Below are positions 1 to 10,718 of a DNA stretch of 64,000 bases, piece by piece. This DNA comes from Phymorhynchus buccinoides (Eukaryota; Mollusca; Gastropoda; Neogastropoda; Raphitomidae), in contig CM065695.1 in the NCBI GenBank assembly GCA_017654935.2, positions 24,053,962 through 24,117,961 on the forward strand, read 5' to 3'. The stretch's first letter is position 1. The number at the start of each line of letters is the position of its first letter. A model generated the notes under the pieces. The model did no database searches. It had not been told where the DNA came from and worked only from the letters and a program-made list of their open reading frames with translations. Position numbers and translations under genes: made by a program.

Positions 1-27
1 ATCAGCCAGTAGGCCATGTCTTGTATA

Positions 28-188
28 CAGTGGAACCTCCCTTATAAGACTTTCAAAAATCATCCAAAATGAGGTCTTATAAGGGAGGGGTCTTATAAGG
101 GAGGCAATTTTAATACTCACAAAGAAGGGCAATGTCTCAGAGAAGTAGGTCGTATATGGGAGGGAGTCTTATAAGGGAGGTTCCACTG
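28..188. mobile_element. MITE with pogo/Tigger-like terminal inverted repeats
   Basis: A 161-bp non-coding element. Its ends are perfect inverted repeats of about 23 bp beginning CAGTGGAACCTCCCTTATAA, and TA dinucleotides flank both sides (26-27 and 189-190). The body holds further copies of the TCTTATAAGGGAGG motif in both orientations. TA target sites and CAGTGGAACCTC-type ends are typical of the Tc1/mariner/pogo superfamily; the exact family is inferred. Other copies lie at 25770-25948 and 58902-59080, with degenerate relatives at 14281-14454 and 47312-47494. Confidence 0.8.
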
Positions 189-265
189 TACTTCATTCTG
201 CAGCAATCATAAGTTGATGCCATAAACCTTTTCTAATATTACAACAAAAACTTTACTTTGTATTA

Positions 266-572
266 TGTAACCTGAACCTGGGTGCAGGGGATTTTTCCTC
301 TCACTTTGCACTAGGCCTTACGGTCTTTCAGATGGAGACGATAAACCGAGGTCCCATGTGCCCATGCACTTAGCACACGTTTATCCCAGTGGCAACGAAA
401 AAGTTGTCATTTGGTCAAAATGTACGCCCCCCCTTTCTTCCTCATCAGTCACACAAAAATCGCATGCAAAAAAAACAAACATTGGCTGCGAAACGATGCT
501 CTCTCCAGGTGGGAGCAACCCAAATTTTACAGAGACGCTTCTGTGACTATAATGTGCCTTATTACCTAATAT
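266..572 (+). mobile_element. tRNA-derived SINE, 5'-truncated
   Basis: The copy starts near a B-box-like CCTGAACCTGGG. It runs through the core containing GAGACGATAAACCGAGGTCC and the unit CAGTGGCAACGAAAAAGTTG, and ends in a TGTGACTATAATG...TACCTAAT-type tail. The same organisation is seen at 32917-33283 (with both promoter boxes) and, reversed, at 34105-34365. The tRNA-like head is incomplete here. Confidence 0.7.
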
Positions 573-996
573 CATACCTGTATGGGTTTTTTTAAAATGC
601 ATCTATAAAAATAGTCTTTTTTTATGTCCCTGTTCTATTTTCTGGGCATGGAGTTACTCCCACCCTACTTATTTCGAGTCACTGTCCTGAGCCTGAAACC
701 GGCAGTGCAACGGGAGAAATTCTGCTTAACGTCCTCCGGTCTGGAACAGACACATATGGGACAATTTATAAAGACAGTGGGAACGATCCTGGAGGCAATG
801 CCCAGGAGGCAGTGCCAAACCAGGAAAGTCCCGAACTTTTTAACAATACAGATGTGTATAGAGTGATATAACACGAGTAAAGTGCATCGGGAGCATGCAG
901 TGTAAGGCTTTCAAGAGGCAACAACCAGAGGAGACACTGCACTGCTGCTGAATCACTTTATTGGTGGTAATAGTCTGTTTCAGTTATAAAAATTGC
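573..996. other. No gene recognised
   Basis: AT-moderate sequence with short open frames only. No splice-bounded exon, repeat family or RNA gene is recognised. Confidence 0.5.
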
Positions 997-1350
997 TGGC
1001 TAATGTTAAGAGTCAGCTCCCTCCGCTTGTTCCAGGGTGAAGTTGGCACCCACCATTCGTTACCTTTTTCGTTAAGCGGAGACACGTGGCTAATGTTCAG
1101 ACCAGCTCCCTCCGCTGTTCCAGGATGAAGTTGGCCCACCATTCGTTACCTTTTTCGTTAAAGCTGAGACACATGGCTAATGTTAAGACCAGCTCCCTCC
1201 GCTGTTCCAGGATGAAGTTGGCCCACCATTCATTACCTTTTTCGTTAAGCTGAGACACGTAAAAGCTAATGTTAAGATCAGCTTCCCTCCGCTGTTCCAG
1301 GGTGAAGTTGGCCCACCATTCATTACCTTTTTCGTTAAGCTGAGACACAC
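997..1350. repeat. Four-unit tandem repeat, period about 87-90 bp
   Basis: Four head-to-tail units begin near 997, 1087, 1174 and 1263. Each contains CAGCTCCCTCCGCTGTTCCA and CGTTACCTTTTTCGTTAAGC. On the minus strand three units stay open in one frame and read a peptide containing NEKGNEWWANF and LEQRREL. I recognise no family for this peptide. The array lies in the 5' neighbourhood of the OPLAH exons and probably inside an intron of that gene. It could be a minisatellite or a tandemly copied exon. Confidence 0.75.
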
Positions 1351-1817
1351 CGGGAAACAGCTGGAGAGAGCTGATCTTAACCCTCTCACTCTGATCAATC
1401 GAACCGAGAATCAGTATATTTGAATAACCAAGTGATGGGAAGTAACTCCGAACGTCACACCAAATCTTTTATTTTAAAAAAATCACCCAGAATAAAAAGT
1501 CTAACTCACAATTTGGGGTCACTTCGAAAAATCCGTTAAAAAAGACTAGTGGGTGTCCCTTTCCATTGCTGTAAGAACCAAAAACGGACCACTGAGAGTC
1601 AGGAACAGGAAGAACTAACTTAGTATATTGCATTGTGGGTAGGGCAAAAGTGAAAGTGAAACTACTAGACCGGGCGTTCAGCGGGCGCAATCGGGGGCTA
1701 CGGGAGCCAATGGTAAAGAAAAAAATCGGTCGGATCTGGCGTATGCAGCCGTGAGAGGGTTAACATTTGCCAAGTTGCCTTCCCTCAAACGATTCAATGT
1801 TCGCTCTGCTCCTTCAG

Positions 1818-1952
1818 GGCACAGCGCTGTTCGACTTTTCCAACACGGGCTACGAAGTCTACGGGAACTGCAACGCTCCAAAGGCTGTCACCCTCTCAGG
1901 CCTGATTTACTGCATGCGCAGTATGGTGGGCCATGACATCCCCTTGAATCAG
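1818..1952 (+). CDS. OPLAH: OPLAH (5-oxoprolinase) internal exon, hydantoinase B domain
   Basis: This 135-bp exon (45 codons, phase 0 at both ends) lies between a CTCCTTCAG acceptor and an AG|GTAAAAG donor. Its translation starts [14 protein letters not shown], continues through [14 protein letters not shown] and ends VGHDIPLNQ. This is the conserved part of the hydantoinase B/oxoprolinase half of 5-oxoprolinase, the ATP-dependent cytosolic enzyme that converts 5-oxo-L-proline to L-glutamate in the gamma-glutamyl cycle. The next exon continues the protein directly with [11 protein letters not shown]. Upstream exons lie outside the window or were not recognised. The domain match is from memory of the family; the splice sites and frame are read directly. 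Confidence 0.9.
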
Positions 1953-2573
1953 GTAAAAGAGAGGTGGTAGAAAGTACTGATACACCACAGATCTCTGGCA
2001 TGTAGACAACTTGAACTGATATGACCTACCTCAAGTCATGCAAGAGTCCAAACCTTTATAGATTTGGCGTAAGCTAGTCCTATTGTCATGGAGTTACTGG
2101 CATACTTCTTCTTCTATTTTCCCAGGCCATATGGCCATAATTGGTAAGGTACGTATGTGTCCTGGTTTTCAGTTTTCACTTGTCTCCCTGCTGTATTCAG
2201 CCAACACATTCCTGTTTTGGAGAAGCTCAAAGGAGAACATTGTTTGGAGAAAATTTTTTTTTAAAGGGCAGGAGAATTCGCCAGTAAGTCAGAAATATAG
2301 TAGATGACAGAAAGCAAAGGAAAAGGCAGAGTCAAAGAGAGTGACAGATTAGAGGAAGTTACAAGCACAGAACTTCCAGAAGGTGGGGAAATTATTTGTA
2401 CAAACGACCCCACCACCATATCCCCACAGGGAAACTAGCATACAAAGGATATAAGTTTTCTGCAATGACTAGAATAAACTCTCAATTTATTTTTCTTATA
2501 CAGTAGCACAAAGTGCCTGCTGAAGCACTGTGCTACAAAACGTGACACGGAAGCATCTCTGTTTCTGTGGCAG

Positions 2574-2799
2574 GGCTGCCTCAACCCGATCCGCGTGATC
2601 ATTCCAGAAGGGAGCTTACTGTGCCCCTCGGAGCATGCGGCGGTGGTGGGGGGCAACGTGCTGACGTCTCAGCGCGTGGTGGACGTCATTCTGCGGGCCT
2701 TCGAGGCCTGCGCCGCCTCCCAGGGCTGTATGAACAACATCACCTTTGGCGACGCCACGCTGGCATACTACGAGACAGTGGCTGAGGGGAGGGGGAGCT
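2574..2799 (+). CDS. OPLAH: OPLAH exon, hydantoinase B domain, start of the duplicated segment
   Basis: The exon follows a TTTCTGTGGCAG acceptor and reads [16 protein letters not shown], then [18 protein letters not shown], then [13 protein letters not shown], then [11 protein letters not shown]. This is the strongly conserved oxoprolinase C-terminal region. A GTAAGT donor follows at 2800. The last 75 bp of the exon, from GGCTGTATGAAC, together with its donor are repeated in tandem over the next 760 bp. The donor used in the mRNA therefore cannot be decided from sequence: 2799 leaves phase 1, whereas intact later copies ending GGGGCT|GTAAGT leave phase 0. The phase-0 end fits the next recognisable exon better. 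Confidence 0.88.
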
Positions 2800-2825
2800 G
2801 TAAGTTGTGTGTGTGTGTGTGTCCC

Positions 2826-3560
2826 AGGGATGTATGACAACATCACCTTTGGCGACGCCACGCTGGGATACTACGAGACAGTGGCTGGGGGAGGGGGGGC
2901 TGTAAGTTGTGTGTGTGGTCCCAGGGATGTATGAACAACATCACCTTTGGCGACGCACACGCATGGGACGACTACGAGACAGTGGCTGGAGGGGGGGCTG
3001 TAAGTGTTGTGTGTGTGTCCCAGGGATTGTATGAACAACGTCGCCTTTGGCGACGCCAAGCTGGGATACTACTAGCTGGCGGGAGGGGGAGCTGTAAGTG
3101 TGTGTGTGTGTGTCCCAGGGCTGTATGAACAACATCACCTTTGGCGACGCCACGCTGGGATACTACTGAGACAGTGGCTGGGGGAGGGGGGGCTGTAAGT
3201 TGTGTGTGTGTGTCCCAGGGCTGTATGAACAACATCACCTTTGGCGACGCCATGCTGGGATACTATGAGACGGTGGCTGGGGGAGGTGGGGCTGTAAGTT
3301 GTGTGTGTGTCCCAGGGCTGTATGAACAACATCACCTTTGGCGACGCCACGCTGGGATACTATGAGACGGTGGCTGGGGGAGGGGGGGCTGTAAGTTGTG
3401 TGTGTGTGTGTGTCCCAGGGATGTATGAACAACATCACCTTTGGCGACGCCACGCTGGCATACTACGAGACAGTGGCTGAGGGGAGGGGGAGCTGTAAGT
3501 TGTGTGTGTGTTTGTTTGTGTGTGTGTGGTCCCAGGGCTGTATGAAACAACATCACTCGT
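2826..3560 (+). repeat. Tandem array of an OPLAH exon end with acceptor and donor sites
   Basis: About eight head-to-tail units with a period of 95-100 bp follow the exon copy in 2574-2799. Each unit consists of a TG-rich tract ending TCCCAG, then about 75 bp coding for [20 protein letters not shown] and GGGGA, then GTAAGT. Unit starts are near 2826, 2922, 3022, 3119, 3219, 3314, 3419 and 3535; the last is cut short. Units at 3219-3293 and near 3314 are fully open and exactly 25 codons long. Several others carry a stop or a 1-base indel. A ninth, diverged unit lies at 3674-3715. Confidence 0.85.
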
Positions 3561-3673
3561 GGGATATTTGAGAGGGTGTCAGGGAATGGGGGAAGTGTCT
3601 GTTTGTGGCATGTGTGAGTGTGTGTATGTTGTGTGTTTTGTGAGTGTACCTGTGTGTGTGTGTGTTGTGTGCG

Positions 3674-3715
3674 CCTCCCAGGACTGTATTGAACAACATC
3701 ACCTTCGGCGACACT
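3674..3715 (+). pseudogene. Outlying diverged copy of the OPLAH exon-end unit
   Basis: CTCCCAGGACTGTATTGAAC then ATCACCTTCGGCGACAC repeats the start of the array unit, with one inserted T and no downstream GTAAGT. It is separated from the main array by about 110 bp of GT-rich sequence. It is read as a decayed unit. Confidence 0.6.
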
Positions 3716-4226
3716 AAGAACATTCAGATATTAACGAAGCGGTGAGCTTTAACACAAAATTTGCTACGTTTTGTGAAGCACTGGCCTGAAACCCAATGCA
3801 TCAGATGAGAGACTTGAGGCGTCACAGACACACATTTGTGCGTAATAATTAAGACTGGTTACAATTTTCATAAGGAAAGAAATTATCCAAAAGAAGAGAC
3901 AGACAAAAAGAGACAAACAGACAGAGAAAGATAGACAGGCAGGTAAACAGAGAAAGGGAAACTGTGTGCTTGTTCTTTCTCTTTACCTATTTGTTCTGGC
4001 TAGTACTTGCATGTTTTTGGTTTGTTGATTCGAGAATCTGTCTTCATATGTCTGCGAACGTATCTCGGCTATCTGTTTGTGCTGCTTTTTTGGGGTTTTT
4101 TTTTGGGGGGGTGATTGGTTGACAGTTCATTAGGTGTGGAATTGGGGAGACTCAATGCTGAATGCGCCTGGTTATAGGTATTAGTTAATGAATACACGCG
4201 CATACTTATTTATTGTAGGGTTACAG
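3716..4226. other. Intron-like sequence, no feature recognised
   Basis: Low-complexity AG-rich and T-rich sequence between the array and the next OPLAH exon. It presumably lies in an OPLAH intron. Confidence 0.5.
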
Positions 4227-4296
4227 GCTTGGCCACGGCCCGCATGGTATATCCATGAGCACACACATGACCAACACCCGCATCACGGACCCAGAG
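4227..4296 (+). pseudogene. OPLAH: OPLAH downstream exon, frame-disrupted (pseudo-exon or sequence errors)
   Basis: After TTGTAGGGTTACAG the sequence resembles the OPLAH stretch that ends HMTNTRITDPE. The 3' half reads STHMTNTRITDPEF in one frame. The 5' half matches the expected Trp-His-Gly segment only if several single extra bases are ignored. The order and distance after the 2574-2799 exon are right for the next exon. Indels are also abundant in block A next to the gap at 5049, so consensus errors are as likely as true decay. The 3' boundary of the exon is not determined. Confidence 0.65.
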
Positions 4297-4896
4297 TTTT
4301 GAGCGGGGGTCGGTCCAGATCTTGCCTCTTGTTCTGTGTATAACATTTGTTTGGTTTTGCTGACATAAAAGGAATGGATTCCCGCATCTTTCATCTAATA
4401 CATGAGGTGCAAACCTTTACTGGTATGCAAGGATTTCCTGTAGCACCGGAATTGTGTACCAGAAAGGGAATTTCCTGTTTTTAAAACTTGTCGTGTCAAG
4501 ATCTTTATGTGTCTACTGTATTTTTTTTAAAACACTTTAAACTAAGCATTTGTATAAATTAGTGGAAACAGCAAACTAAAATACCTTCATAAATCATTTT
4601 TTTTTTCTTCAGCTCGTTTGGTCGCATTCCCCCTAGAACCCCGGCCTTTCAGTTTGGTGGTCATTTTGAGGTAGTTGCACCCATGCTATAAGGCCTTTGC
4701 GTCTGGCTATACAAATCACACTGCTCTTTTCACAAGATGGTATTCTTCCATTTCGTGCGCTGGGCGTGTGACAGGGCTACCAGGTGCGTGTGAGAGGAAG
4801 CATCGTCGGACAAGGCCGTTAGTGCAGGTTCTTCGCTTTGTTTCAGTAATGGATGCCTATGCTCACCTCTTGCCTGCCAGCCCCATGGCTACTACA
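4297..4896. other. No further OPLAH exon recognised
   Basis: An acceptor-like T-tract ending TTCAG occurs near 4614, but the sequence after it shows no clear oxoprolinase reading. The terminal OPLAH exons are either in the gap or damaged. Confidence 0.4.
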
Positions 4897-4940
4897 ATAC
4901 GGGCAAAATGACACCATTGATGATGTCATTTTGCCCGTAT
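4897..4940. repeat. Perfect 17-bp inverted repeat (hairpin)
   Basis: ATACGGGCAAAATGACA at 4897-4913 is exactly complementary to 4924-4940, around a 10-base loop. A short CTAC/GTAG pair lies a few bases outside. No TA or longer target duplication is evident. It is not followed by a T-run that would suggest a Pol III terminator. Confidence 0.85.
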
Positions 4941-5048
4941 AAACCGTAGGGAGTTTATTTTTATTTTATTTGAAAAACACCACCCTTCTTTTCAAATTTC
5001 ACAGTGTGAAATAACATCTTAGACTAATTTAGACTTCAAATTGTACAA

Positions 5049-5548
5049 NNNNNNNNNNNNNNNNNNNNNNNNNNNNNNNNNNNNNNNNNNNNNNNNNNNN
5101 NNNNNNNNNNNNNNNNNNNNNNNNNNNNNNNNNNNNNNNNNNNNNNNNNNNNNNNNNNNNNNNNNNNNNNNNNNNNNNNNNNNNNNNNNNNNNNNNNNNN
5201 NNNNNNNNNNNNNNNNNNNNNNNNNNNNNNNNNNNNNNNNNNNNNNNNNNNNNNNNNNNNNNNNNNNNNNNNNNNNNNNNNNNNNNNNNNNNNNNNNNNN
5301 NNNNNNNNNNNNNNNNNNNNNNNNNNNNNNNNNNNNNNNNNNNNNNNNNNNNNNNNNNNNNNNNNNNNNNNNNNNNNNNNNNNNNNNNNNNNNNNNNNNN
5401 NNNNNNNNNNNNNNNNNNNNNNNNNNNNNNNNNNNNNNNNNNNNNNNNNNNNNNNNNNNNNNNNNNNNNNNNNNNNNNNNNNNNNNNNNNNNNNNNNNNN
5501 NNNNNNNNNNNNNNNNNNNNNNNNNNNNNNNNNNNNNNNNNNNNNNNN
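5049..5548. other. Assembly gap, exactly 500 N
   Basis: A run of exactly 500 N, a placeholder size rather than a measured distance. The block-A duplicate begins at the first base after it. Confidence 0.99.
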
Positions 5549-6319
5549 CAAGTTTTATTTAAGTTGAAATTATGGTAATGAAGGACACTGTGTTAGTCAG
5601 CGCTACCAGCTCTGGATGCATATAAAATAAAGTCCATAAAAACGCCAGCAACGATAGCCTTGACTGATTTTGTTTTCATTTCATAAGAAAGTTGATTTCA
5701 AAAGCCTACTCTATGCAATGCATTTTCTGTTCAATTTGCCCAATGTTATTTTTTGGCTTCTATGTCACAATATTGGACGCATTTTCGAGAGAGACCCACA
5801 TGTATACAAACGCAACAGAATCATCAAATGATGATGGTGGTTGTGACTGTCATACAATCTCAATGCTTCTAAAACTTCAAAGCATAATCACAATAACCCT
5901 CACCTAGTTTTAAACAAGCTGAAAATCTCTTTTTTTTCCAACGAATAATACTACTGTTGTCCACGATGTGATCGATGTGGTGCTGAAGGGTCTAGAAGTT
6001 CTCCCTTGCACAAGGCATGTGTCGCGGTAACAGGAAAGGAAGCTAACAGGAACAGGAAATGTAAAATTGTGGAACATTGCATAGGCAATTTAAAAAGACG
6101 AATTTATAATAATTTCCCGAGCTTCTCTTTTGAAGTAAACACACATTAAAATTGAAATCAATACCAAAATCAAATAATCTTAATTGTTCCTGTCTCCCCC
6201 CCCCCCCCCTCCCCCTTACTTTTACAAAAATATTTGTTTACATGTACTTAAAAAAATTATGTTAGGCGGACGTAAATCACAAGACGGTGCACAGTAAGGT
6301 GACTAAGTCACTGCACTTA

Positions 6320-6350
<31 letters not shown>

Positions 6351-9208
6351 TCTCTCTCTCTCTCTCTCTCTCTCATCGTGTGTTTAGTATATCAGTGTCC
6401 GTTAGATGTTGTATGTGTGTGTGTGTGTGGTGTGTGTGTGTGTGTGTGTGTGTGTCTACAACTGGCTTTAAAAGATTCCAGGCAGGGATCATCCCATCCC
6501 AACAGCCGAATCACTTGAACACTATGGCACAAATGCACCAGCTAGGAATAAGAACATTTACGTGTGTTGACCGTTTTTGATTACCCCCGCACGTGCGCAG
6601 ACAAAATCCGTCTTCGGAGGATTTTGGAGACTGATGACGTTATGCTAGGAGCCCTTGTCACTCGGATTGTTAAGACAATGATATCTGGGCAAAATACAAT
6701 ACCATATGATAAAAAAATTCTGGTGTTCTCAGCTTATGGTCAACTGATCTTGATCACAGCCTTCTGCCAAGGGCAAGTGTGTGTGTGTGTCGAAGTCAAG
6801 TCAAGTCAAAATTATCTTTTTTGAGGATAAAGGAATAAGCTTGACAGGTTTTTTTAAATTCTGTCCTCAGAAAGAAAAGTAACAATAAAGCAAATCGATA
6901 AATAACTCAAAGTGCAAAACAAAACAATGCAAAGTACAAAACATTAACAATATAGTGCATTGAATAATTATTTCAGTGATAGCAGTGAAAGAGACAAGAT
7001 GTGTGTGTGTGGGATGTGTGCTGTCGTGGTGTGTGTGTGGTGTGCACTCGAGTGTGTGTGCTGTGCGTGTCTATGTGTGTGTTTGCTAGCCAGATTGGTC
7101 TTGTTTGATACTGCGAAATAAAGGCCTTATGCTTTACTCATCCACCCCCCTCCTTCCCTAAGACTATATTCACTTCTAAATTAATTCTAACTTCCACTTC
7201 TGTACATTATTACTTCAATCTTCTATATATGCTTTCCTTGCTCGTCGACCTTTTCTTGCTCTGCCCCTAAAGTGCGGCAGAATCTTCAATGGGATGAAAC
7301 TGGTTGCCTAAGGCGAAGAAGAAGAATATATAAAGTTGCACCAATATTTCCGAAATTTTCCATCAATCAAATTCGTATTTGCCAGAATAGCAGTTGCCTC
7401 CTCTAACAACTTACTAAGAGATAGTCGTGTTTTCTATCAATGTGTGTGTGTGCGCGCGCGCGCATGTGTGTATGTGTGTGTGCGTGCGTGTTGTATATGT
7501 GTGTGTGTGTGTGTAGTGTAGTGGTAGTGTGTGATGTAGTGTGTGTCCCATCACTTTCTACTGAAAACAAGCAAGATGATGGGGGGTAAAGAAAGAAAGG
7601 AAAAAAAGACGAGTGAAAAAAAGAAAAAATATAAATGAACAATTCATGAAATTTAGGGTGAATCTAGATTTTTCTTTAGAATCAAGATTAAGTCTTTTCT
7701 GTGGGCGTCGACATAAAAGACACAAAAGTGCTGCCGGACACGCGTGCATGCAATGTACAGAGTGTGTATTGCAATAGTGGGTGTGTTATAACAGAGTGTG
7801 CGTGGTTGTGCGTAGTCGTGCGTGCATGTACAGTGTGTATATGCATAGTATGTGCATATGTCCGAATGAGTGCATGCGAGTACGTGGGTGTGCTTATCTG
7901 TCTACGCATAGCAATCTGTACAGAATGACTGGATGAACACAACATGTAATTGTACGTGTGTGCATGGACTTGTGTGTGGGGAGGTGAAAATATAATTTAT
8001 TGTATATGTACATGTATCATTCTTCTTCGATCGCTCAAACAGTTTACTGTCAATTAAATAGCGCAGATGCGTCCATGCTGCCGTTACATATGCGCCTAAC
8101 TAGTAAGAAAATAGTTAGGCCCAGCAAGTCCAGAACTTCAGCTGAGGAAATTATTTCAAAGTGTTTCTTGAAAAAAGGCACAGAAAAATGGACCTGTAAG
8201 GCAGAAAGATAGCAGACAGTAAGCAAAAGGAAAAGGTTAGAGCCCAAAGACAGAGAGACAGATTAGAGGAAGTTACAAGCACAGAAACTTCCAGAAGGTG
8301 GGGGAAATTATCTATACAAAAGACCCCACGGGGGTGGGGGTGGGGGTGGAACACCGGGGAACATGGTATATCATTCAAGAATATACGTATATTTACAAAG
8401 CAAATTATAAATTCAACACAAAAACAATCAATAAACAAGATTGTTGATATTAGGTAATTTTATTCTAAACAGCCAGAAGATTCAGTTCAATCACTATGCA
8501 GAGCATTTTCATAGGCCTAAATTAACACTTGATATAAATCTCCTACATCGCTTGCTAAGGAAATGAAAATTATCAAAATGGCTTTCTCTTTTCTCATTGC
8601 AAACATGATTAAGCATCTGAAAAATTAATACGCAATATTTGCCAAAAACAGTCATTTTCAACCAAAACAATTCTTGCAGTTTAAACACATGAATTTTAAC
8701 AGTTCACATGTTTTTGAATTTCGCCCCAAAACAAAAAAACAAAAACCCTATGACTTTCAATTTCATTGTACTTACTAACAACACAAAGCCTTCCAACAAA
8801 TCTATCAACATATCTTGGCAGTTGGAGTCAATTGACAGTGGTTTATTGCAACAGTGTTAACAGCTCATACGGAAATGAAAATAAACAATTAATACATTAT
8901 GGCAAACACTTCACACTAAACTGAATATAGAATAAGGCAACTTATCTGAGGTGCAATTTTATTTCACAATGTTAGAGGCATTTTTCATTGTGCAACAAAA
9001 CTGTAACTTAAAAAAAGGATAAAAGTAAAAGAGGCAACATAAGTGACTGAAACAAAAAGAAGAAAAAAATCACACAAAGCAAAAATGTTGAGCAAAAGTA
9101 AAATCGCAGGTGATATCAATCATGATCAACCCAACTTTTCCAACAAAACAGGCCTGGATTGTCATTTATTACAGTGGCATTACCCTTCAACCTGCATTGA
9201 GCATATAG
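5549..9208. other. AT-rich, microsatellite-rich non-coding stretch (block A)
   Basis: No gene recognised. It holds a C-tract near 6198, CT runs at about 6320-6373, GT runs at about 6411-6453, further GT/GC-rich runs at 6995-7080 and 7440-7530, and a GTCAAGTCAAGTCAAAATTA segment near 6796 that resembles a LINE 3' tail. The counterpart is 38523-42241. Up to about 8.35 kb the two copies differ by many single-base indels; beyond that they are nearly identical. Confidence 0.7.
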
Positions 9209-10102
9209 TGCGATAATCTTGGCACAAGTCATTATCACAGCTGGTCCTATTTCTCTGACACCCGTGGGACCACCACACAGTCAGGCAGTCAGAATCGGGA
9301 TTCACACAGCGAGCGGCCAATCACAGAGGGGCAGGAGACAGCGGGAGATGGTTCGCCTGAACTACTGCACTTCAAGAAGCCGCGGCAGCAGTGGTGGAGG
9401 TGGTGAAGGGGAGGAAGAGAGTTCCACGGAGCTGGGGCAGTGTGAGGGTGATGGAGAGCCAGGCAGCAGTGGTGGAGATGGTGAAGGGGAGGAAGAGAGT
9501 TCCACGGAGCTGGGGCAGTGTGAGGGTGGTGGAGAGCCAGGCAGCAGTGGTGGAGGTGGTGAAGGGGAGGAAGAGAGTTCCACGGAGCTGGGGCAGTGTG
9601 AGGGTGGTGGAGAGCCAGGCAGCAGTGGTGGAGGTGGTGAAGGGGAGGAAGAGAGTTCCACAGAGCTGGGGCAGTGTGAGGGTGGTGGAGAGCCAGGCAG
9701 CAGTGGTGGAGATGGTGAAGGGGAGGAAGAGAGTTCCACAGAGCTGGGGCAGTGTGAGGGTGGTGGAGAGCCAGGCAGCAGTGGTGGAGGTGGTGAAGGG
9801 GAGGAAGAGAGTTCCACGGAGCTGGGGCAGTGTGAGGGTGGTGGAGAGCCAGGCAGCAGTGGTGGAGATGGTGAAGGGGAGGAAGAGAGTTCCACGGAGC
9901 TGGGGCAGTGTGAGGGTGGTGGAGAGCCAGGCAGCAGTGGTGGAGATGGTGAAGGGGAGGAAGAGAGTTCCACGGAGCTGGGGCAATGTGAGGGTGGTGG
10001 AGAGCCAGGCACTAAAACGCCTCTGATGTTAGCCGAGGCAGAATCCAGCATGACCCCCAACCCACAGCTGGAGAGAGGGTGCAGCGAGGACAGCCGTTCA
10101 GG
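9209..10102 (+). pseudogene. Acidic-repeat gene exon, copy A, frame-shifted
   Basis: From the TAG acceptor-like site at 9206-9208 the frame reads CDNLGTSHYHSWSY and later RPITEGQETAGDGSPEL, as in copy B. One extra base just before the array (CCGCGGC here, CCAGGC in copy B) throws it out of frame, and it meets TGA at 9404-9406. Downstream, eight 78-bp units (9384-10007) encode GSSGGGGEGEEESSTELGQC followed by EGGGEP, then a unique tail ends SEDSRSG at a GG|GTATGT donor. The long ORF at 9219-10115 joins two different frames of this exon and is probably artificial. The extra base may be a real allele or a consensus error. Confidence 0.65.
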
Positions 10103-10718
10103 GTATGTTTGGTGATGGCTGGTTATGATAATAATGTCATTATGCATAATTTGGAGTCATTTTATTTGATTTGTTCATTTAAAGTAAGTAAATGATATGC
10201 ATTTTACAGGATATTTCAATTGTAAATGTATATAGATTTTGGTAAAGGTCAAGATGTGCTCCACCCCCCCCCCCCTACATTTCTCGGTTAATTGTATTTT
10301 TCCATTTTTGCCTTTCTTACCATACATAAAGCTGTATTTTATGAACCTTTTTAGCTAATAACCTTTTTGGAATACTAACCCTAGCCCTAACCCTACAAGA
10401 CGGAAAAACGCAATAAAGACCTTGCCATAAGGGTTTCTAGTCAAATTGTATTGTGGTGCGCTAAAAAATGTATCCCATGCACACACAAAGTCTAGGCTAG
10501 AGATCACGTCTTCATAATGAAGACTACGTACCTGAACATTTAGCCCACATTCATTTCAGTCTTGAAAAAAATATACGGAAAATCCAGTGTTCTCTCCTTC
10601 GACGTAAGAATCCAGATCATAATCCGATCGGCGATGCTTAGGAGCCAAGGCCTAGGTGACGTGCGTGACTCGGCCGGGCTTGAAGAGAGAGGGGGTATAT
10701 TAGCCTAGGACAAAAGTA
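10103..10718. other. Intron start of the acidic-repeat gene
   Basis: Contains a C-tract at about 10263-10275 and no coding signal. The LINE insertion begins further on in the same inferred intron. Confidence 0.45.

Noticed and set aside
5036..5562. ORFs spanning the N runs (also 37938-38549)
   Set aside because: They are translations of unknown bases only.
9219..10115. 298-residue ORF as a complete gene
   Set aside because: It joins a non-coding-looking frame to the repeat frame through a 1-base difference from copy B. The spliced model explains the array better.
9362..10147. Ser/Pro-rich minus-strand ORFs across the acidic array (also 42322-43179)
   Set aside because: They are mirror frames of the plus-strand array, open only because the unit length is a multiple of 3. 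No splice or start context supports them.
10374..10403. CCCTAACCCTA-like telomeric repeat
   Set aside because: Only about three degenerate repeats in internal sequence, too short to mean anything.
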